Positions 1-7,924 of a stretch of 49,714 nt of DNA are shown one piece after another (position 1 is the first letter of the stretch; the number at the start of each line of letters is the position of its first letter). A program made the position numbers and the translations under genes. Under the pieces are notes generated by a model. That model had not been told where the DNA came from and ran no database searches. It saw only the letters and a program-made list of their open reading frames with translations. The DNA comes from an uncultured Lachnospiraceae bacterium (lineage in GTDB: Bacteria; Bacillota; Clostridia; Lachnospirales; Lachnospiraceae), in contig CALWRE010000154.1 in NCBI GenBank assembly GCA_944383835.1, forward strand, positions 1 to 49,714. Direction: 5' to 3'.

Positions 1-28
1 ATTGTCTCTTCTCTGCCTGTCAGGGGTT

Positions 29-47
29 AAAAATCGGTATTAACCGA
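29..47 (-). terminator. Possible intrinsic terminator after the DUF4097 gene
   Basis: On the minus strand TCGGT-taat-ACCGA forms a short stem followed directly by TTTTT. It lies about 80 bases past the stop of the DUF4097 gene. The stem is only 5 bp, so the call is tentative. No gene was seen in bases 1-129. Confidence 0.4.
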
Positions 48-129
48 CAGCCCCCTTTTCGCTTTTCTCACCTTGTTTCTGTTATTGTTCCTTTTATTAT
101 TCCTCCTAGCGTTTCTCCTATTTCTTCAT

Positions 130-1344
130 TTATTTCTTCATTACTTCAATATCGCCGCTGACGCTGGACAGCTGAATCTCACAGTCTCCTCCTCCCAGGT
201 AAGAAATCTTTCCCTTCCTTTTATCCATGGTTCCGGCTAACGGCAGCTGGGACGCAAAGTCTCCGCTGACGGTCTGGTAATTCAGCCAAAAGCCTCTGTC
301 CTCCGGGCACTTAAGCTCCACATCGCCCGACTTGGAAGAGGCCTTCAGACGGCCGCCGCCTTCCGGCAGGTTCAGGCTCAGATCCCCGCTGACGCTCGTG
401 CAGGTTATATCCTGCCCTTCTCCGGAAAAAGAGATATCCCCGCTGACGGTCTGCACATTTATCTTATCGGCCTGGACTGCCTCCGCCTCCAGATCTCCGC
501 TGACCGTCTGTACGCGAAGCGTCCGGCAGGACAGACCGTCGTCGATGCGGATATCCCCGTTTACCGTTATCAGGCTGATTGCTGTGAAGCATCTCCTGGG
601 AATCCGTATCTCTATGTCGGAGGAACGCACTCCGCGGTGGAACAGGAAGGACGAGCTGGCCGTATTTCCCTGGCGGACGCAGATCACGCCGTCATTACGC
701 AGTACGGTCTGAATTTCCTCCGTGTCCCCTGTAATTTCCACCGGGGCGGCGGCATCCTCCGAAAAGCACAGATGGATGTCGCCGTTGGTCAGCTTTACAT
801 CCAGGGAGTGTACACCGCCCGACTCCACCGCTTCACAGTCCACCTGCCGATAGCTGCCGGCGGATAAGTCCACAAACACGCCGCTGCCTTCCTCTGCCTG
901 GTCCAACGCATGTCGGACTGCGTCCTTCGCCGCATATTTAGCGGAGTTCATCGCCTCCTTTGCGTAGCCTATCGCCTCCCTCGCACCGGAGAGAGCTGCG
1001 CCGACAATATCGTTTATGCTGTCCTCCAGCCCGTCCATATCGAACGTAAAGGAGGTTTTGCCGTCTGTCTGACTGTCTGTCTGGCCGGCTGTACGTCCGG
1101 CATTCGGGTCGGCCGCCCTTTCCGTCTCTTCCAGATAGGAAAGCAGTTCCCCCACATCGCCCAGGGTCTCCATGGCCTGCTGGTAGGCCGTCTCTTCATC
1201 CATGCCTGCAGCCACCAGATCCTGATAATGCTGATACAGATTCTCGCTCAGCTCTTCAATCGTCTCCGTTTTTGCCTGGCTGTCTTTTGCCGCAGCCAGG
1301 CGGCTTGTCACCGCTATAATGATTCTCGTCTCAATCCGATTCAT
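130..1344 (-). CDS. HAAS-domain / DUF4097 beta-strand repeat protein
   Basis: 404 residues. The N-terminal 75 residues are helical and resemble the HAAS (DUF1700-like) signalling domain usually encoded beside PadR regulators. A polar linker follows, and from about residue 155 a DUF4097-type beta-helix built on repeated T/S-V-S/N-G-D motifs (TVNGDIRI, TVSGDLEA, TVSGDISF, SVSGDLSL, TVSGDFAS, SVSGDIEV). No signal peptide or clear membrane segment is visible, so it is probably cytoplasmic or envelope-associated through a partner. It overlaps the end of padR by 14 bases, so the two are co-transcribed and presumably translationally coupled. Known: PadR-HAAS-DUF4097 modules are common in Bacillota and are linked to envelope stress. 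Its exact function is unknown. Here HAAS and DUF4097 are fused in one chain. Confidence 0.85.
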   Translation of the reverse strand: MNRIETRIIIAVTSRLAAAKDSQAKTETIEELSENLYQHYQDLVAAGMDEETAYQQAMETLGDVGELLSYLEETERAADPNAGRTAGQTDSQTDGKTSFTFDMDGLEDSINDIVGAALSGAREAIGYAKEAMNSAKYAAKDAVRHALDQAEEGSGVFVDLSAGSYRQVDCEAVESGGVHSLDVKLTNGDIHLCFSEDAAAPVEITGDTEEIQTVLRNDGVICVRQGNTASSSFLFHRGVRSSDIEIRIPRRCFTAISLITVNGDIRIDDGLSCRTLRVQTVSGDLEAEAVQADKINVQTVSGDISFSGEGQDITCTSVSGDLSLNLPEGGGRLKASSKSGDVELKCPEDRGFWLNYQTVSGDFASQLPLAGTMDKRKGKISYLGGGDCEIQLSSVSGDIEVMKK

Positions 1345-1678
1345 TGTTCTCCTCCATTGTCAGCAAGGCGTCCAGCAATTCTCTGGTTTCACGCCACTCC
1401 TCGTTTCTCCGTTTCCACTCGTCTTTCCCGGCCTGGGTAATCGCATAATAGCGCCGCCTGGCGCCCGGCCCGTCTTCCCCCCAGTAGGCGGTAATCCAGC
1501 CGCTTTTCTCCATCCGCTTAAAAGCGGTGTAAAGCGTTGCTTCTTTAAATTCGTATTGTCCCTGTGTGCGCTTCTGGACATTCTTATTGATCTCGTAGCC
1601 GTAGCTGTCTTTCTCCATCAGCTGCGTCAGAATAATCGTATCCGTATGTCCGCGCAGAATATCCGCCGATATAGACAA
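1331..1678 (-). CDS. PadR family transcriptional regulator
   Basis: 115 residues, the normal length for a short PadR (winged helix plus one dimerisation helix). The winged-helix core spans about residues 10-85, with the family features Y-G-Y-E-I near residue 26, E-A-T-L-Y in the recognition helix, and the wing segment G-A-R-R-R-Y-Y-A-I-T. The start is a TTG (1676-1678) supported by a strong GGAGG about six bases upstream; there is no in-frame ATG nearby. It is the first gene of a two-gene operon with the HAAS/DUF4097 protein. It probably represses its own operon by binding the four-copy repeat at 1697-1752, which overlaps the -10 region. Typical PadR ligands are phenolics or membrane stress signals; none can be inferred here. 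Confidence 0.9.
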   Translation of the reverse strand: MSISADILRGHTDTIILTQLMEKDSYGYEINKNVQKRTQGQYEFKEATLYTAFKRMEKSGWITAYWGEDGPGARRRYYAITQAGKDEWKRRNEEWRETRELLDALLTMEENNESD

Positions 1679-1696
1679 AACCGCACCTCCTCTCTT

Positions 1697-1752
1697 TGAT
1701 GATACTATGTTGATGGTACTATATTGATGGTTCTAAGTGGATGATTCCATAT
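1697..1752. repeat. Four tandem 14-bp repeats, candidate PadR operator array
   Basis: Four consecutive 14-base units: TGATGATACTATGT, TGATGGTACTATAT, TGATGGTTCTAAGT and GGATGATTCCATAT. They lie between the padR promoter -10 and the padR Shine-Dalgarno, the last unit overlapping the -10 element. The position fits a repressor array. Binding by the adjacent PadR is an inference. Confidence 0.7.
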
Positions 1753-1777
1753 TATCACGATATACTTCATCTGTCAA
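1749..1777 (-). promoter_or_regulatory. sigma-A promoter for padR operon
   Basis: Minus-strand TTGACA (1772-1777), 17-base spacer, TAATAT (1749-1754), about 70 bases upstream of the padR start. The -10 overlaps the fourth copy of the 14-bp repeat. Confidence 0.7.
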
Positions 1778-1787
1778 TGTATTTCTT

Positions 1788-1828
1788 GTAAAAATATACT
1801 GCCGCATTTTTAGGTAATACGGCAGTAT
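1788..1828 (-). terminator. Intrinsic terminator after the DeoR-type fragment
   Basis: A perfect 9-bp inverted repeat (ATACTGCCG at 1796-1804, CGGCAGTAT at 1820-1828) is followed on the minus strand by ATTTTTAC. It sits about 40 bases beyond the stop of the truncated regulator at 1867. Confidence 0.65.
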
Positions 1829-1866
1829 GGTTGTCAGCTGTTTTTCCATTTTTTCCAATTCTACAA

Positions 1867-2475
1867 TCAGGCATCCAGTACAAATATCCCGTTTTTCTTA
1901 TAGTACAGCCTGGGAATAAGACTATAGTCAAAACCTTTAATTTTTTGATCTGTTATCACAGACACCTCATCCAACTCAGCAAATTTAGGAACTGTGAGCG
2001 TATTAAATTTACTGGAATCCACCACCACATAAGCCTCTATGCTCTGGTGTATAACGGCTCTTTTCAAGGTTGCCTCCATATCTTCCGAAGCCGAATGCCC
2101 GTAGATCGGATGCACACTGTTGCCGCCTAGGAATGAAATGCTGAATTTCATATTGCGTATGACTTCTGTCGTCTCAGCAGAAATGATCATACTAGTATTT
2201 TTCTTGAGAAACCCGCTTGCGGTAAAACAGCGGATATTTTTCTCCATCAAGTTTTCCAGCACATTGATCGCCTGCGTTACGACCAGAATGTTTTTTGCCC
2301 GGATAAAATTCACGATCCCTTCCGTTGCGGATCCGCCGTCAATATAAACAACATCCCCATCATGGATCAAAGAAGCGGCGAAACGCGCCAGGCTTCGCTT
2401 AATATCGTTATCGTAAAGCTTTCGGACAGACAGGCTTTTTTCTTTTACCTGATCGTCATTCAGCCTAGCTCCTGT
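1867..2475 (-). pseudogene. DeoR/GlpR-type regulator, 5'-truncated (sensor domain only)
   Basis: The reading frame encodes about 200 residues matching the C-terminal DeoR sensor domain: G-A-R-L-N-D-D, then K-R-S-L-A-R-F-A-A, the IHDGDVVYIDGGSAT phosphosugar-loop region, and a regular end near VITDQKIKGF. It aligns in order with the intact DeoR regulator at 17374-18138. The roughly 55-residue N-terminal helix-turn-helix is missing. The frame stays open to an ATG at 2601, but that extra sequence is only antisense to the helix-turn-helix gene on the other strand and is not homologous to DeoR. The gene therefore lost its 5' end at a breakpoint near 2465-2475. Without the DNA-binding domain it cannot act as a repressor. 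This stretch is noticeably more A+T-rich than the DNA to its right. Confidence 0.8.
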
Positions 2476-2886
2476 ACGCAGGAACTTTTGGAGCTTCTGA
2501 AAAAATCTCCCTCTCTGGGCGCTTACCTGAACGGAAATGCCGCGGATCTGGGCAGCAAAGAACTGTCCGAGCTTCTCAAGGAAACCCTGCTGGAAAAACA
2601 AATCTCGAAAAGCGAATGTATCCGGCGCTCCGGCCTGGACCGCACCTATGCCTATCAGATCTTTTCCGGCCAGAAAAAGCCTGCCCGAGACAAGGTCCTG
2701 TCCCTGCTTTTAGCCATGGAGCTGCCGTTTGAAGAGGCGCAGCGTTTCCTGCGTCGGGCAAACTATCCCGTTCTTTATCCTAAAAATCAGAGGGACTGCG
2801 CTTTTATCTATGCCTTCCTGCACCATCTGTCCGTCCTCGAACTCAACTACATGCTGGATGATCTGGACGAACCTCTCTGCACATAA
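2362..2886 (+). CDS. Helix-turn-helix protein, native start lost
   Basis: Protein similarity begins only at about 2476 (TQELLELLKKSP) and runs to the stop, about 136 residues. It contains an XRE-like helix-turn-helix (KQISKSECIRRSGLDRTYAYQIFSG, about 60 residues in) and the tail FIYAFLHHLSVLELNYMLDDL, seen in a small Lachnospiraceae regulator family that often neighbours Ser/Thr kinases and phosphatases (from memory, moderate certainty). The first 38 residues from the ATG at 2362 are antisense to the DeoR fragment and not native. At 2476 the codon is ACG where an ATG would be expected; a TTG at 2487 is the nearest possible start. Only a few N-terminal residues seem to be missing, so the protein could still be made if a start is available. 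It precedes the hydrogenase operon by 190 bp. Confidence 0.65.
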   Translation: MDQRSGETRQASLNIVIVKLSDRQAFFFYLIVIQPSSCTQELLELLKKSPSLGAYLNGNAADLGSKELSELLKETLLEKQISKSECIRRSGLDRTYAYQIFSGQKKPARDKVLSLLLAMELPFEEAQRFLRRANYPVLYPKNQRDCAFIYAFLHHLSVLELNYMLDDLDEPLCT

Positions 2887-2970
2887 GCCGGAATGCCTCC
2901 ACAACCGGAGCGCTCCTCCCGCTTCCTATTCTTTTATGTACGATGTATTGAATAAAGTGCCGCTTTTTAC

Positions 2971-2999
2971 ATGACATCGGCCTAAAGATTTGTTATAAT
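2971..2999 (+). promoter_or_regulatory. sigma-A promoter for the hydrogenase operon
   Basis: ATGACA (2971-2976), 17-base spacer, TATAAT (2994-2999). It lies 78 bases upstream of the first operon gene, whose start at 3078 has an AAAGGAGGG Shine-Dalgarno. One mismatch from TTGACA. Confidence 0.65.
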
Positions 3000-3077
3000 C
3001 GCAGTAAACAGGCACGCTGCGCCGGCCGTGCTTTTTATGCGGCTGCAGCTGCCTACTTTCAAAGGAGGGTACATACC

Positions 3078-3329
3078 ATGACAGTCACAATCTGTATCGG
3101 CAGTTCCTGCCACCTGAAGGGTTCCCGCGATGTAGTTGCCCGCCTGCAGAGCCTGATTACGGAAAATGGCCTGGATCATCAGGTACAGCTATCCGGCTCC
3201 TTCTGCAACGGCCATTGCGAGCAGGGCGTAGTCGTAACCATCGACGGCGGCAGTGAAATCTATTCCGTCCTGCCAGAGTCCGCCGAAACCTTTTTCCAGA
3301 ATGAGATTCTGCCGAGGCTTAACGGATGA
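3078..3329 (+). CDS. Thioredoxin-like [2Fe-2S] ferredoxin (NuoE/HydC-like small protein)
   Basis: 83 residues. The chain starts TVTICIGSSCHLKGS (Cys pair near residues 6 and 10) and has a second pair in GSFCNGHCEQG, the four-cysteine pattern of thioredoxin-fold [2Fe-2S] ferredoxins related to the C-terminal part of NuoE. It likely passes electrons to or from the next gene product, a sensory hydrogenase, in the cytoplasm. Its stop overlaps the start of that gene by four bases (3326-3329), showing translational coupling. Such a small ferredoxin leads hfs-type hydrogenase operons in other Clostridia. The start at 3078 follows a strong AAAGGAGGG site. Confidence 0.85.
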   Translation: MTVTICIGSSCHLKGSRDVVARLQSLITENGLDHQVQLSGSFCNGHCEQGVVVTIDGGSEIYSVLPESAETFFQNEILPRLNG

Positions 3330-5128
3330 ACATCATCGATTTCGGCGGTTCCCGCTGCAACCACTGCTATAAGTGTGTGCGAAGCTGCAGCGTAAAGGCC
3401 ATCGATCTTCTGGATTCCCAGGCCGTCGTCGCGGCGGATCGCTGTACCCTGTGCGGCCGCTGCTTCACCGTCTGTCCCCAGAATGCCAAGACTCTGCGAA
3501 GCGATCTTTCCCTGGCCAAGCGTCTCGTCCATTCCGGGCGGCGGACGATTCTCTCCCTGGATCCTTCTTATCTGGGCTTATTCTCCGAATTTGAACCGGA
3601 GAGAGCGGTGGGGGCCCTTTGCCGCCTGGGCTTTGGTCAGGTGCGGGAGACGGCGGAGGGCGCATCTAACGTGACGGCAGAATATGTCCGCCTCCTCCAG
3701 AAAGGGCAGATGGACAACATTATTTCCTCCGCCTGCCCCAGCGCCACCGCTTACATCGAGATGTACTATCCGGAACTGACGGCCTACCTGGCCCCGGTCG
3801 TCTCCCCGATGATCGCCCACGCAATGCAGATCAAAAAACAGCTTGGAGAGGATACGGCCGTAGTCTTTGCCACTCCCTGCCTTGCCGCCAGGGCAGAAGC
3901 CAGGGACGCCCGCCATGCCGGGCTGGTAGACGCCGTCCTCGACTTTGACGAGCTTGCCCTCTGGATGGCGGAAGAAGGCATCCGGCCGGAAAGCCGTCCT
4001 CCGGTTCCTTTTGCCAATCCAAGCCCCGCGGCGAACCGTCTCTATCCGGTAACCGGCGGAATCATCGCTGCCGTAGAAGCTTTGTCCGGCGGCCAGGATC
4101 CGTACCGCAAGTTTTATGTGGACGGCGACCATAACTGCCGCGAACTGTGCGAAAGCATGAAACGGGGAGAGATTCACGGCTGCTTCATTGAAATGCGCAT
4201 GTGCACCGGCAGCTGCGTCAAAGGGCCTTTGAGCCGCGGCAGGGGCGGCAGCCGCTTCAAGCTCCGCCTCGACTACGAAAAGCTGATTTCCCAGGCTCCC
4301 GCTTTGCAGCCGGCCCCCGCTGCCTGCCGGAACGCAGAGCGTTTGAACCTGAACAAAGTCTTTTGCAACAGGGCTCCCAGAAAACCGCAGCCGGATGAGG
4401 ACGATATCCGCGAAATTTTGCAGCATACCGGCAAGATGAAGCCCTCTGACGAGCTGGACTGCGGGGCCTGCGGCTATCCCACCTGCCGCGATATGGCTGC
4501 TGCCGTCTACCAGGGCCGGGCGGAGGTATCCATGTGCATCCCCTATATGCACGACCAGGCGGCCTCCCTGTCCAACCTGGTCATGGAAACCTCTCCCAAT
4601 ATCGTCATCATCGTTGACCGCAGGTTAAACGTGCTGGAATATTCCGCCATCGGCGAAAAGTATTTCGGCAAAAACCGCACCGAAGCCCTGCAGATGAAAA
4701 TATCCGATTTCTTTGACCCGGAGAATTTTCTGGAAGTGCTGACCACCAGGAAGAACATCCACGGCCGCAAGGTAGCTTATCCCCAGTACGACCTGATTAC
4801 CCTGCAGAACATCGTCTACCTGCCGGAGCAGGATGGGGCCCTGGCTACGATTATCGACATCACTGCCTCCGAAAAAAGGGCCAAGCAGGAATATGAGCGG
4901 AAACTGAAAACCATCGATACGGCGCAGAAAGTGATCGACAAACAGATGATGGTGGCCCAGCAGATTGCCGGGCTCCTGGGAGAAACCACTGCCGAAACCA
5001 AGGTCAGCCTGACCAATATCGGGCGCATCCTGCTCAGCGAAGGAGAGCAGGACGGGGCCGCGAGAACTTCGGCGCAGCAAGAAGCTCCTTTGCCATTTTC
5101 GGAGGATAAGGGGGCAGGAAAATGCTGA
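3326..5128 (+). CDS. HydS-type sensory [FeFe]-hydrogenase with PAS domain
   Basis: 600 residues. Domains in order: two [4Fe-4S] ferredoxin motifs (Cys 11-21 and 40-50), an H-cluster domain (about 75-330), a CxxC(x4)C-type [4Fe-4S] module (Cys 379, 382, 387, 404), a PAS domain (about 415-515) and a C-terminal coiled coil. All four cysteines expected to bind the H-cluster are present: C137 in SSACP, C185 in TPCLAA, C293 and C297 in MCTGSC. The neighbouring cysteine that relays protons in catalytic enzymes (first C of TSCCP) is alanine 136. This Cys-to-Ala change is known from HydS proteins, which turn over slowly and are thought to sense H2 or redox state. Neighbours: ferredoxin upstream (4-base overlap), phosphatase downstream (7-base overlap). 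Probable role: converting H2/redox status into control of the phosphatase. That link is inferred from gene order. Confidence 0.9.
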   Translation: MNIIDFGGSRCNHCYKCVRSCSVKAIDLLDSQAVVAADRCTLCGRCFTVCPQNAKTLRSDLSLAKRLVHSGRRTILSLDPSYLGLFSEFEPERAVGALCRLGFGQVRETAEGASNVTAEYVRLLQKGQMDNIISSACPSATAYIEMYYPELTAYLAPVVSPMIAHAMQIKKQLGEDTAVVFATPCLAARAEARDARHAGLVDAVLDFDELALWMAEEGIRPESRPPVPFANPSPAANRLYPVTGGIIAAVEALSGGQDPYRKFYVDGDHNCRELCESMKRGEIHGCFIEMRMCTGSCVKGPLSRGRGGSRFKLRLDYEKLISQAPALQPAPAACRNAERLNLNKVFCNRAPRKPQPDEDDIREILQHTGKMKPSDELDCGACGYPTCRDMAAAVYQGRAEVSMCIPYMHDQAASLSNLVMETSPNIVIIVDRRLNVLEYSAIGEKYFGKNRTEALQMKISDFFDPENFLEVLTTRKNIHGRKVAYPQYDLITLQNIVYLPEQDGALATIIDITASEKRAKQEYERKLKTIDTAQKVIDKQMMVAQQIAGLLGETTAETKVSLTNIGRILLSEGEQDGAARTSAQQEAPLPFSEDKGAGKC

Positions 5129-6300
5129 TCTGTGCCGACTGCGCTTACAAAAGCCTGTTTAAGTTCCATGAGGAGCTGTGCGGGGATAAGGTGGAAATCC
5201 TGCGCACCGAAGACGCCTACATCATGATCCTGGCCGACGGGATGGGGAGCGGAGTAGAAGCCAATATCCTCGCCACCCTGACTTCCAAGATCCTGGGAAC
5301 CATGTTTCTGAAAGGAGCCTCCCTGGAGGAATCCGTGGAAACCATTATAAAGACTCTGCCGGTCTCCCAGAAGCGCCAGGTGGCCTATTCCACTTTCAGC
5401 ATCCTCCAGGTTTTCCGGGACGGCCGCGCATACCTGGTTGAATTTGACAATCCTACCTGCCTGCTGATTCGGGATGGAGTTCCCACCCCCATCCCCTTCG
5501 GAAGCCGGCGAATCGAAGGCAAGCTGATCCGGGAAACACGCTTCAACGTCCGTACGGGCGACACCTATATCCTGGTCAGCGACGGGGCCATCCACGCCGG
5601 CGTCGGCCAAAAGGAGCTGGCCTTTGGCTGGGGCTGGGACCGAATGGCCGCCTACGTTTCCCATTGCCTTCCGGACTGCGGCAGCGCCGCCCGGCTCGCC
5701 CACGCCGTCTGTCAAAAGGCGGACTGCCTCTACGGCGGCCGCCCCGGCGATGATACCACCGTCGCCGTGATGCAGATCACCGAGGCCCAGGTCGTTCATC
5801 TGATGACCGGGCCGCCCCAGAATCCCGCCGACGACGCCCGCATCGTGGAGGCGCTGATGTCCGGCCATGCCTACCGGATCGTCTGCGGCGGAACCTCTGC
5901 CACCATTGTCTCCCGGGAACTGAAGCGCCCTCTGCGCCCCACCTTGGATTTTTCCGACCCGGAGATTCCCCCGGTGGCCCTGTTGGACGGGGTGGATCTG
6001 GTCACCGAAGGCGTTCTCACCTTGAACCGCGCCGTCGCCCTTTTGCGGCGCTACGCAGAAAACGCCGAATCCGACAACACCCTGTACGCAGAACTGGATA
6101 AGGGAAACGCCGGTTCCAGGATTGCCAAAACCCTGATCGAGCACTGCACCGATCTGAATCTATACGTGGGACGAGCTGTAAATATGGCCCATCAGAATCC
6201 CGATCTTCCCTTTGATCTGGGTATTCGCCAGACCCTGGTGGATCAGCTGAAAACGCTGGTTGAAAAAATGGGCAAGAAAGTTACTGTTACTTATTTTTGA
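5122..6300 (+). CDS. SpoIIE-family (PP2C-like) protein phosphatase
   Basis: 392 residues. The catalytic domain covers about residues 10-220: metal-binding LADGMGSG (Asp39, Gly40) near the start and GRPGDDTTVAVM near residue 210, both characteristic of PP2C/SpoIIE serine/threonine phosphatases. About 150 residues follow that I cannot assign; they are mostly helical and conserved in length in this operon type as far as I recall. No membrane segment. The start overlaps the end of the sensory hydrogenase by seven bases, so the two are made together, and the PAS/coiled-coil end of HydS is the obvious candidate input. No anti-sigma factor, anti-anti-sigma factor or kinase is encoded nearby, so its target is unknown. 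Confidence 0.88.
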   Translation: MLICADCAYKSLFKFHEELCGDKVEILRTEDAYIMILADGMGSGVEANILATLTSKILGTMFLKGASLEESVETIIKTLPVSQKRQVAYSTFSILQVFRDGRAYLVEFDNPTCLLIRDGVPTPIPFGSRRIEGKLIRETRFNVRTGDTYILVSDGAIHAGVGQKELAFGWGWDRMAAYVSHCLPDCGSAARLAHAVCQKADCLYGGRPGDDTTVAVMQITEAQVVHLMTGPPQNPADDARIVEALMSGHAYRIVCGGTSATIVSRELKRPLRPTLDFSDPEIPPVALLDGVDLVTEGVLTLNRAVALLRRYAENAESDNTLYAELDKGNAGSRIAKTLIEHCTDLNLYVGRAVNMAHQNPDLPFDLGIRQTLVDQLKTLVEKMGKKVTVTYF

Positions 6301-6317
6301 TAAAAAGGAGAACCAAA

Positions 6318-7781
6318 ATGCTGAGTCTGAATCAAAACGACAACATTACCAGCATCAAGGATGCTGTACTGTGTGAGGTAGCCCGCCTGGCCTACGAGGG
6401 CACGCTGGATGAGAAGAAGGAAAACCTTCCCTTTGAGATGATCCCCGGCCCCAAGGCCAATTTCCGCTGCTGCATTTATAAAGAAAGGGAAATTATCCGC
6501 CAGCGCATCCGCATGGCGGAGGGCAAGGCCCCCGGCACGGAAAACGACGCCAATATCGTTCAGGTCATCAGTTCGGCCTGCGAGGAATGTACCCTGGGCC
6601 ATTATCAGGTGACCGACAACTGCCGCCGCTGCGTCAGCAAGAAATGTCAGTCCGTCTGCCGCTTCGACGCCATTACCATGGAAAAGGACCGGGCTCATAT
6701 CAACATGGACAAGTGCAAGGAATGCGGCAAATGCTACCAGGCCTGCCCCTACCATGCCATCGTGGACCTGACCCGTCCCTGCAAGAGAGCCTGTCCCGTA
6801 GACGCCATCAGCTGGGATGAGGCCAGCGGCATTGTAAAAATCGATGAAAAGAAATGCATCCAGTGCGGAGCCTGCACCGAGGCCTGCCCCTTCGGCGCCA
6901 TCGGCACCCGCAGCTTTATGGTGGACGTGATCAATCTGATCCGCTCCGGGAAAAAGGTCGTCGCCCTGCCCGCCCCCGCCGGCGAAGGCCAATTCGGCAA
7001 GGGGATCACCATGGGGAGCCTGGCCAAGGGCATCAAAGAGCTGGGCTTTGCCGACGTGGTCGAGGTGGCCCTGGGCGGAGACCTGACCGCCGCCTATGAA
7101 GCCGATGAATGGGCGGAGGCCTACAAGGCAGGGGAAAAGAAGGTTACCTCCTGCTGTCCCGCCTTCGTCAACATGGTAAAGAAGCACTTCCCTACCCTTA
7201 TGGGGAACGTGTCCACCACCGTCTCCCCGATGTGCGCTGTCTCCCGCATGGTGAAGGCCAAGGATCCCGACGCCATCACCGTTTTCATCGGCCCCTGCGT
7301 CGCCAAGAAGGACGAGATCCTCGATCTTTCCCTGGACGGAAACGCCGACTATGTGCTGACCTACAATGAGCTCCAGTGCATGTTTGAGGCGAGAAATATC
7401 GTGCTGACCCCCGATGCGGAAAACATCCAGCACGGCAGCATTTACGGCAAAAAGTTCGCCGGCTCCGGCGGCGTCACGGCGGCCGTCCTGGAGGCCATGA
7501 AGGAAAAGCACGGCGTCGCCGACGTCAACGTCATGGTCTGCAACGGAGCGGCCGAGTGCAAGAAGGCCCTGATGCTTCTGAAAGCCGGCCGCCTGCCCGC
7601 GGATTTCGTGGAGGGCATGGCCTGCGAGGGCGGCTGCATATCCGGCCCCGGCTGCGCCAAGTGCGAATTTGATTCCCGCAAGGATCGCCAGGCCCTGCTT
7701 GCCCAGGCGGACGACCGCGAGATCTGGCAGAACCTGAACGAGCACGTGGATCTGGAATCCTTCTCGATGCACCGCAAATAA
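6318..7781 (+). CDS. [FeFe]-hydrogenase, monomeric catalytic type
   Basis: 487 residues counted from the ATG at 6318, which has AAAAAGGAGAA upstream; an in-frame ATG at 6297 overlaps the previous gene and has no such site. Several [4Fe-4S] motifs fill residues 88-195 (KCKECGKCYQACP and KCIQCGACTEACP are the clearest). The H-cluster domain follows with TSCCPAF (C279, C280), GPCVAKKDE (C327) and MACEGGCISGPG (C436, C440). Both adjacent cysteines of the first motif are present, including the proton-relay one, so this is expected to make or oxidise H2 with ferredoxin, unlike its sensory paralogue. The architecture resembles group B enzymes. The HydE/F/G maturases needed to build the H-cluster are not in the window. 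It is the last gene of the operon, followed by a bidirectional terminator. Confidence 0.93.
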   Translation: MLSLNQNDNITSIKDAVLCEVARLAYEGTLDEKKENLPFEMIPGPKANFRCCIYKEREIIRQRIRMAEGKAPGTENDANIVQVISSACEECTLGHYQVTDNCRRCVSKKCQSVCRFDAITMEKDRAHINMDKCKECGKCYQACPYHAIVDLTRPCKRACPVDAISWDEASGIVKIDEKKCIQCGACTEACPFGAIGTRSFMVDVINLIRSGKKVVALPAPAGEGQFGKGITMGSLAKGIKELGFADVVEVALGGDLTAAYEADEWAEAYKAGEKKVTSCCPAFVNMVKKHFPTLMGNVSTTVSPMCAVSRMVKAKDPDAITVFIGPCVAKKDEILDLSLDGNADYVLTYNELQCMFEARNIVLTPDAENIQHGSIYGKKFAGSGGVTAAVLEAMKEKHGVADVNVMVCNGAAECKKALMLLKAGRLPADFVEGMACEGGCISGPGCAKCEFDSRKDRQALLAQADDREIWQNLNEHVDLESFSMHRK

Positions 7782-7812
7782 TACACAAGTTTTGCATGCT
7801 AAGAAAATCCTG

Positions 7813-7846
7813 CGGCCACGGTTCTCTTTTGGAACCGGGGCCGTTT
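7813..7846. terminator. Bidirectional terminator between convergent operons
   Basis: CGGCC-A-CGGTTC (7813-7825) pairs with GAACCG-G-GGCCG around a TCTTTTG loop, followed by TTT on the plus strand and, on the minus strand, CAGGATTTTC. It separates the hydrogenase operon from the convergent ABC transporter operon. The rest of 7782-7924 shows no gene. Confidence 0.6.
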
Positions 7847-7924
7847 CCTGTGCGGAGCCGTTTTCTGTGCGACCGCACCTTATTCTGCCCTTTTTTCGCC
7901 TCTGCCAGCCGCGCCTGACAGGCG

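Noticed and set aside
1697-1752. CRISPR array
   Set aside because: Units are 14 bp with no spacers and no cas genes; it is a promoter-associated tandem repeat.
2362-2601. Reading both overlapping frames as complete genes (a 244-residue DeoR protein and a 174-residue HTH protein)
   Set aside because: In the overlap neither translation resembles its family; each becomes homologous only beyond the breakpoint.
3578-7772. Long minus-strand open frames opposite the hydrogenase genes (for example 3578-4552, 4816-6144, 6291-7772)
   Set aside because: Gly/Ala/His-rich translations without motifs or ribosome sites, lying exactly opposite well-supported genes. They are a by-product of G+C-rich codon use.
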